The position numbers and the translations under genes were made by a program. Under the pieces are notes generated by a model. That model searched no databases, had not been told where the DNA came from, and saw nothing but the letters and a program-made list of their open reading frames with translations. Source: an uncultured Porphyromonadaceae bacterium (lineage in GTDB: Bacteria; Bacteroidota; Bacteroidia; Bacteroidales; Muribaculaceae). From it: DNA of 6,305 bases. The stretch's first letter is position 1. Every line of letters begins with the position of its first letter. Of this stretch, positions 5,554 to 6,305 are shown piece by piece. The stretch is taken from positions 1 through 6,305 of the forward strand of contig CAMWIF010000164.1 in the NCBI GenBank assembly GCA_947174225.1. Direction: 5' to 3'.

Positions 5554-6305
5554 GACAGAAGATATTGATAGTGCTCGTGGCTCTTATGTCGTTTATGGCT
5601 TTTCCTGAGAAAAGCTATGCCGACAATGAATCTACAAAGAGAGAAAGAAATGCCATTACAGAGGGTAACAAGCTCTATAAGGAAGGACGTTATCGCGCCG
5701 CGTTGAGAAAATATGAGGAAGCCTTGAAGGAGAACCCTAACTCAGCAGTGGGACGATATAACCTCGGCTTATCTCAGATACGTCTTGGCACAAATCCTTC
5801 CGACACCACCCAGGCTGCAAAGGATATGGCTGCTAAAGGCTGTCAGGCTTTGGAGCAGATTGCAAAGATGGGCAGTGTGAAGCCTCAGCTCGCTTCGATG
5901 GCAAATTATAACCTTGGAAACGTTGCTTTCAATTCAGAAGATTATAAGCAGGCTTTAGGGTATTATAAGCAGGCTTTACGACTCAATCCTTCCGACGATA
6001 ACGCCCGACGTAACCTGCGTATCACCCAGCTGAAGATTCAGGATCAGGATGAGAATCAGGATCAAAACCAGGATAAAGACCAAAATCAGCAGAACCAGGA
6101 TAAGGATCAGGACAAGCAGGATAAACAGGATCAGCAGCAGGACCAGCAAGACCAGCAGAAGCAGGATCAACAGAATAATCAACAGCAGCAGCCGAAGCCG
6201 CAAGACATAAATCAGCAGACTGCCGACCAGATTCTTCAGGCTGTGGAAAATAAGGAAACCAAACCCGAGCAAGAGTTGCCACAGGAAATCAGGGCGATAA
6301 GAGCA
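5550..6305 (+). CDS. batC: BatC: exported TPR protein (3' end outside window)
   Basis: The frame is open for 252 codons from ATG 5550 to the last base of the window, with no stop. A signal peptide is clear: MRQKILIVLVALMSFMAF followed by a likely cut after SYA (residue 24), so the protein is placed in the periplasm. There is no lipobox cysteine at the cut site. A first TPR-like unit covers about 34-65 (EGNKLYKEGRYRAALRKYEE) and a second covers about 118-150 (NYNLGNVAFNSEDYKQALGY then KQALRLNPSD). Residues 164-214 are made only of Gln, Asp, Asn, Lys and Glu, and a more ordinary segment with TADQILQAVENKE (224-236) follows, which is the motif found near the end of BatC proteins. The protein is therefore probably nearly complete. 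TPRs usually mediate protein contacts, so a scaffold role beside BatA/BatB is likely. The start overlaps the batB stop and has a strong Shine-Dalgarno site. Confidence 0.9.
   Translation, partial: MRQKILIVLVALMSFMAFPEKSYADNESTKRERNAITEGNKLYKEGRYRAALRKYEEALKENPNSAVGRYNLGLSQIRLGTNPSDTTQAAKDMAAKGCQALEQIAKMGSVKPQLASMANYNLGNVAFNSEDYKQALGYYKQALRLNPSDDNARRNLRITQLKIQDQDENQDQNQDKDQNQQNQDKDQDKQDKQDQQQDQQDQQKQDQQNNQQQQPKPQDINQQTADQILQAVENKETKPEQELPQEIRAIRA
5941..5978 (+). repeat. 17-bp direct repeat, 21-bp period, in batC
   Basis: ATTATAAGCAGGCTTTA occurs at 5941-5957 and again at 5962-5978, identical in all 17 bases, with a start-to-start distance of 21 bases. The period is exactly seven codons, so the reading frame is kept and the protein reads DYKQALG then YYKQALR. 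This is the second TPR unit of BatC. The identity at synonymous positions suggests a recent in-frame duplication or recurrent slippage, but TPR helices with similar residues could also arise without it. Confidence 0.8.
6039..6191 (+). repeat. Q/D-rich low-complexity tract in batC
   Basis: This 51-codon tract encodes 26 Gln, 13 Asp, 6 Asn, 5 Lys and 1 Glu, with no hydrophobic residue. At the DNA level it is an irregular run built from CAGGAT, CAGGAC, CAGCAG and AAGGAT units, so it is an imperfect microsatellite that could vary in length between strains. The product would be a long, flexible, polar linker between the TPR domain and the conserved C-terminal segment of BatC. Its strand bias also creates a long antisense Leu/Ile open frame that is not a gene. 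Confidence 0.85.

Noticed and set aside
5976..6272. Antisense open frame of 98 residues rich in Leu/Ile that looks like a membrane protein, and a second antisense frame at 6022-6282.
   Set aside because: They are the mirror of the CAG/GAT-rich tract of batC: reverse-complement CTG/ATC codons give Leu and Ile automatically. There is no start signal, and the + strand frame has clear BatC homology.
452..6305. The whole locus as a previously undescribed defence or secretion system.
   Set aside because: Gene order and motifs match the known MoxR-DUF58-BatA-BatB-BatC operon of Bacteroidales. I found no nuclease, toxin, transposase, CRISPR repeat or tRNA.

Overview
The window looks like a chromosomal segment from a member of the Bacteroidales, with gut Bacteroides, Prevotella or Muribaculaceae types as the best guess. 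Three things point there. The gene order is the Bacteroidales version of the bat (Bacteroides aerotolerance) locus. The clearest promoter match is the Bacteroidetes -7 element TAnnTTTG rather than a sigma-70 -10 box. Most start codons follow A-rich leaders instead of Shine-Dalgarno sequences. Genus cannot be fixed from sequence reading alone. All genes found are on the + strand.

Layout: positions 2-259 hold the C-terminal end of thiL (thiamine-monophosphate kinase), cut by the window edge. A 192-base AT-rich gap (260-451) follows, with a TATTTTTG element at 379-386 that probably drives the next transcript. From 452 to the window end runs one tightly packed operon: a MoxR-type AAA+ ATPase (452-1447), a soluble DUF58 protein with a vWA-like metal site (1464-2339), a signal-peptide and single-TM protein with a DUF4381-like cytoplasmic half (2384-3457), BatA (3454-4431), BatB (4504-5553) and BatC (5550 to beyond 6305). 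BatC is a TPR lipid-free exported protein with a Gln/Asp-only linker; it is still open at the last base. batD and batE would be expected next but lie outside the window.

How the genes probably work together: MoxR ATPases pair with vWA/MIDAS proteins as chaperone-like assemblies. Here the cytoplasmic ATPase and DUF58 protein would act with membrane-anchored partners. BatA and BatB each carry membrane segments and an intact MIDAS, and the DUF4381-like protein presents a cytoplasmic helical domain. BatC would supply an envelope-side TPR scaffold. The locus was named for aerotolerance in Bacteroides fragilis, but its biochemical substrate is not established, and nothing in this sequence settles it.

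The operon is a known type and I see no wholly new system. The points most worth a second look are the poorly described DUF4381-like component, the two strong Shine-Dalgarno sites found only at the ATGA-overlapping gene pairs, the altered metal-site loop motifs in BatB, and the low-complexity Q/D tract plus a 17-bp repeat in batC.
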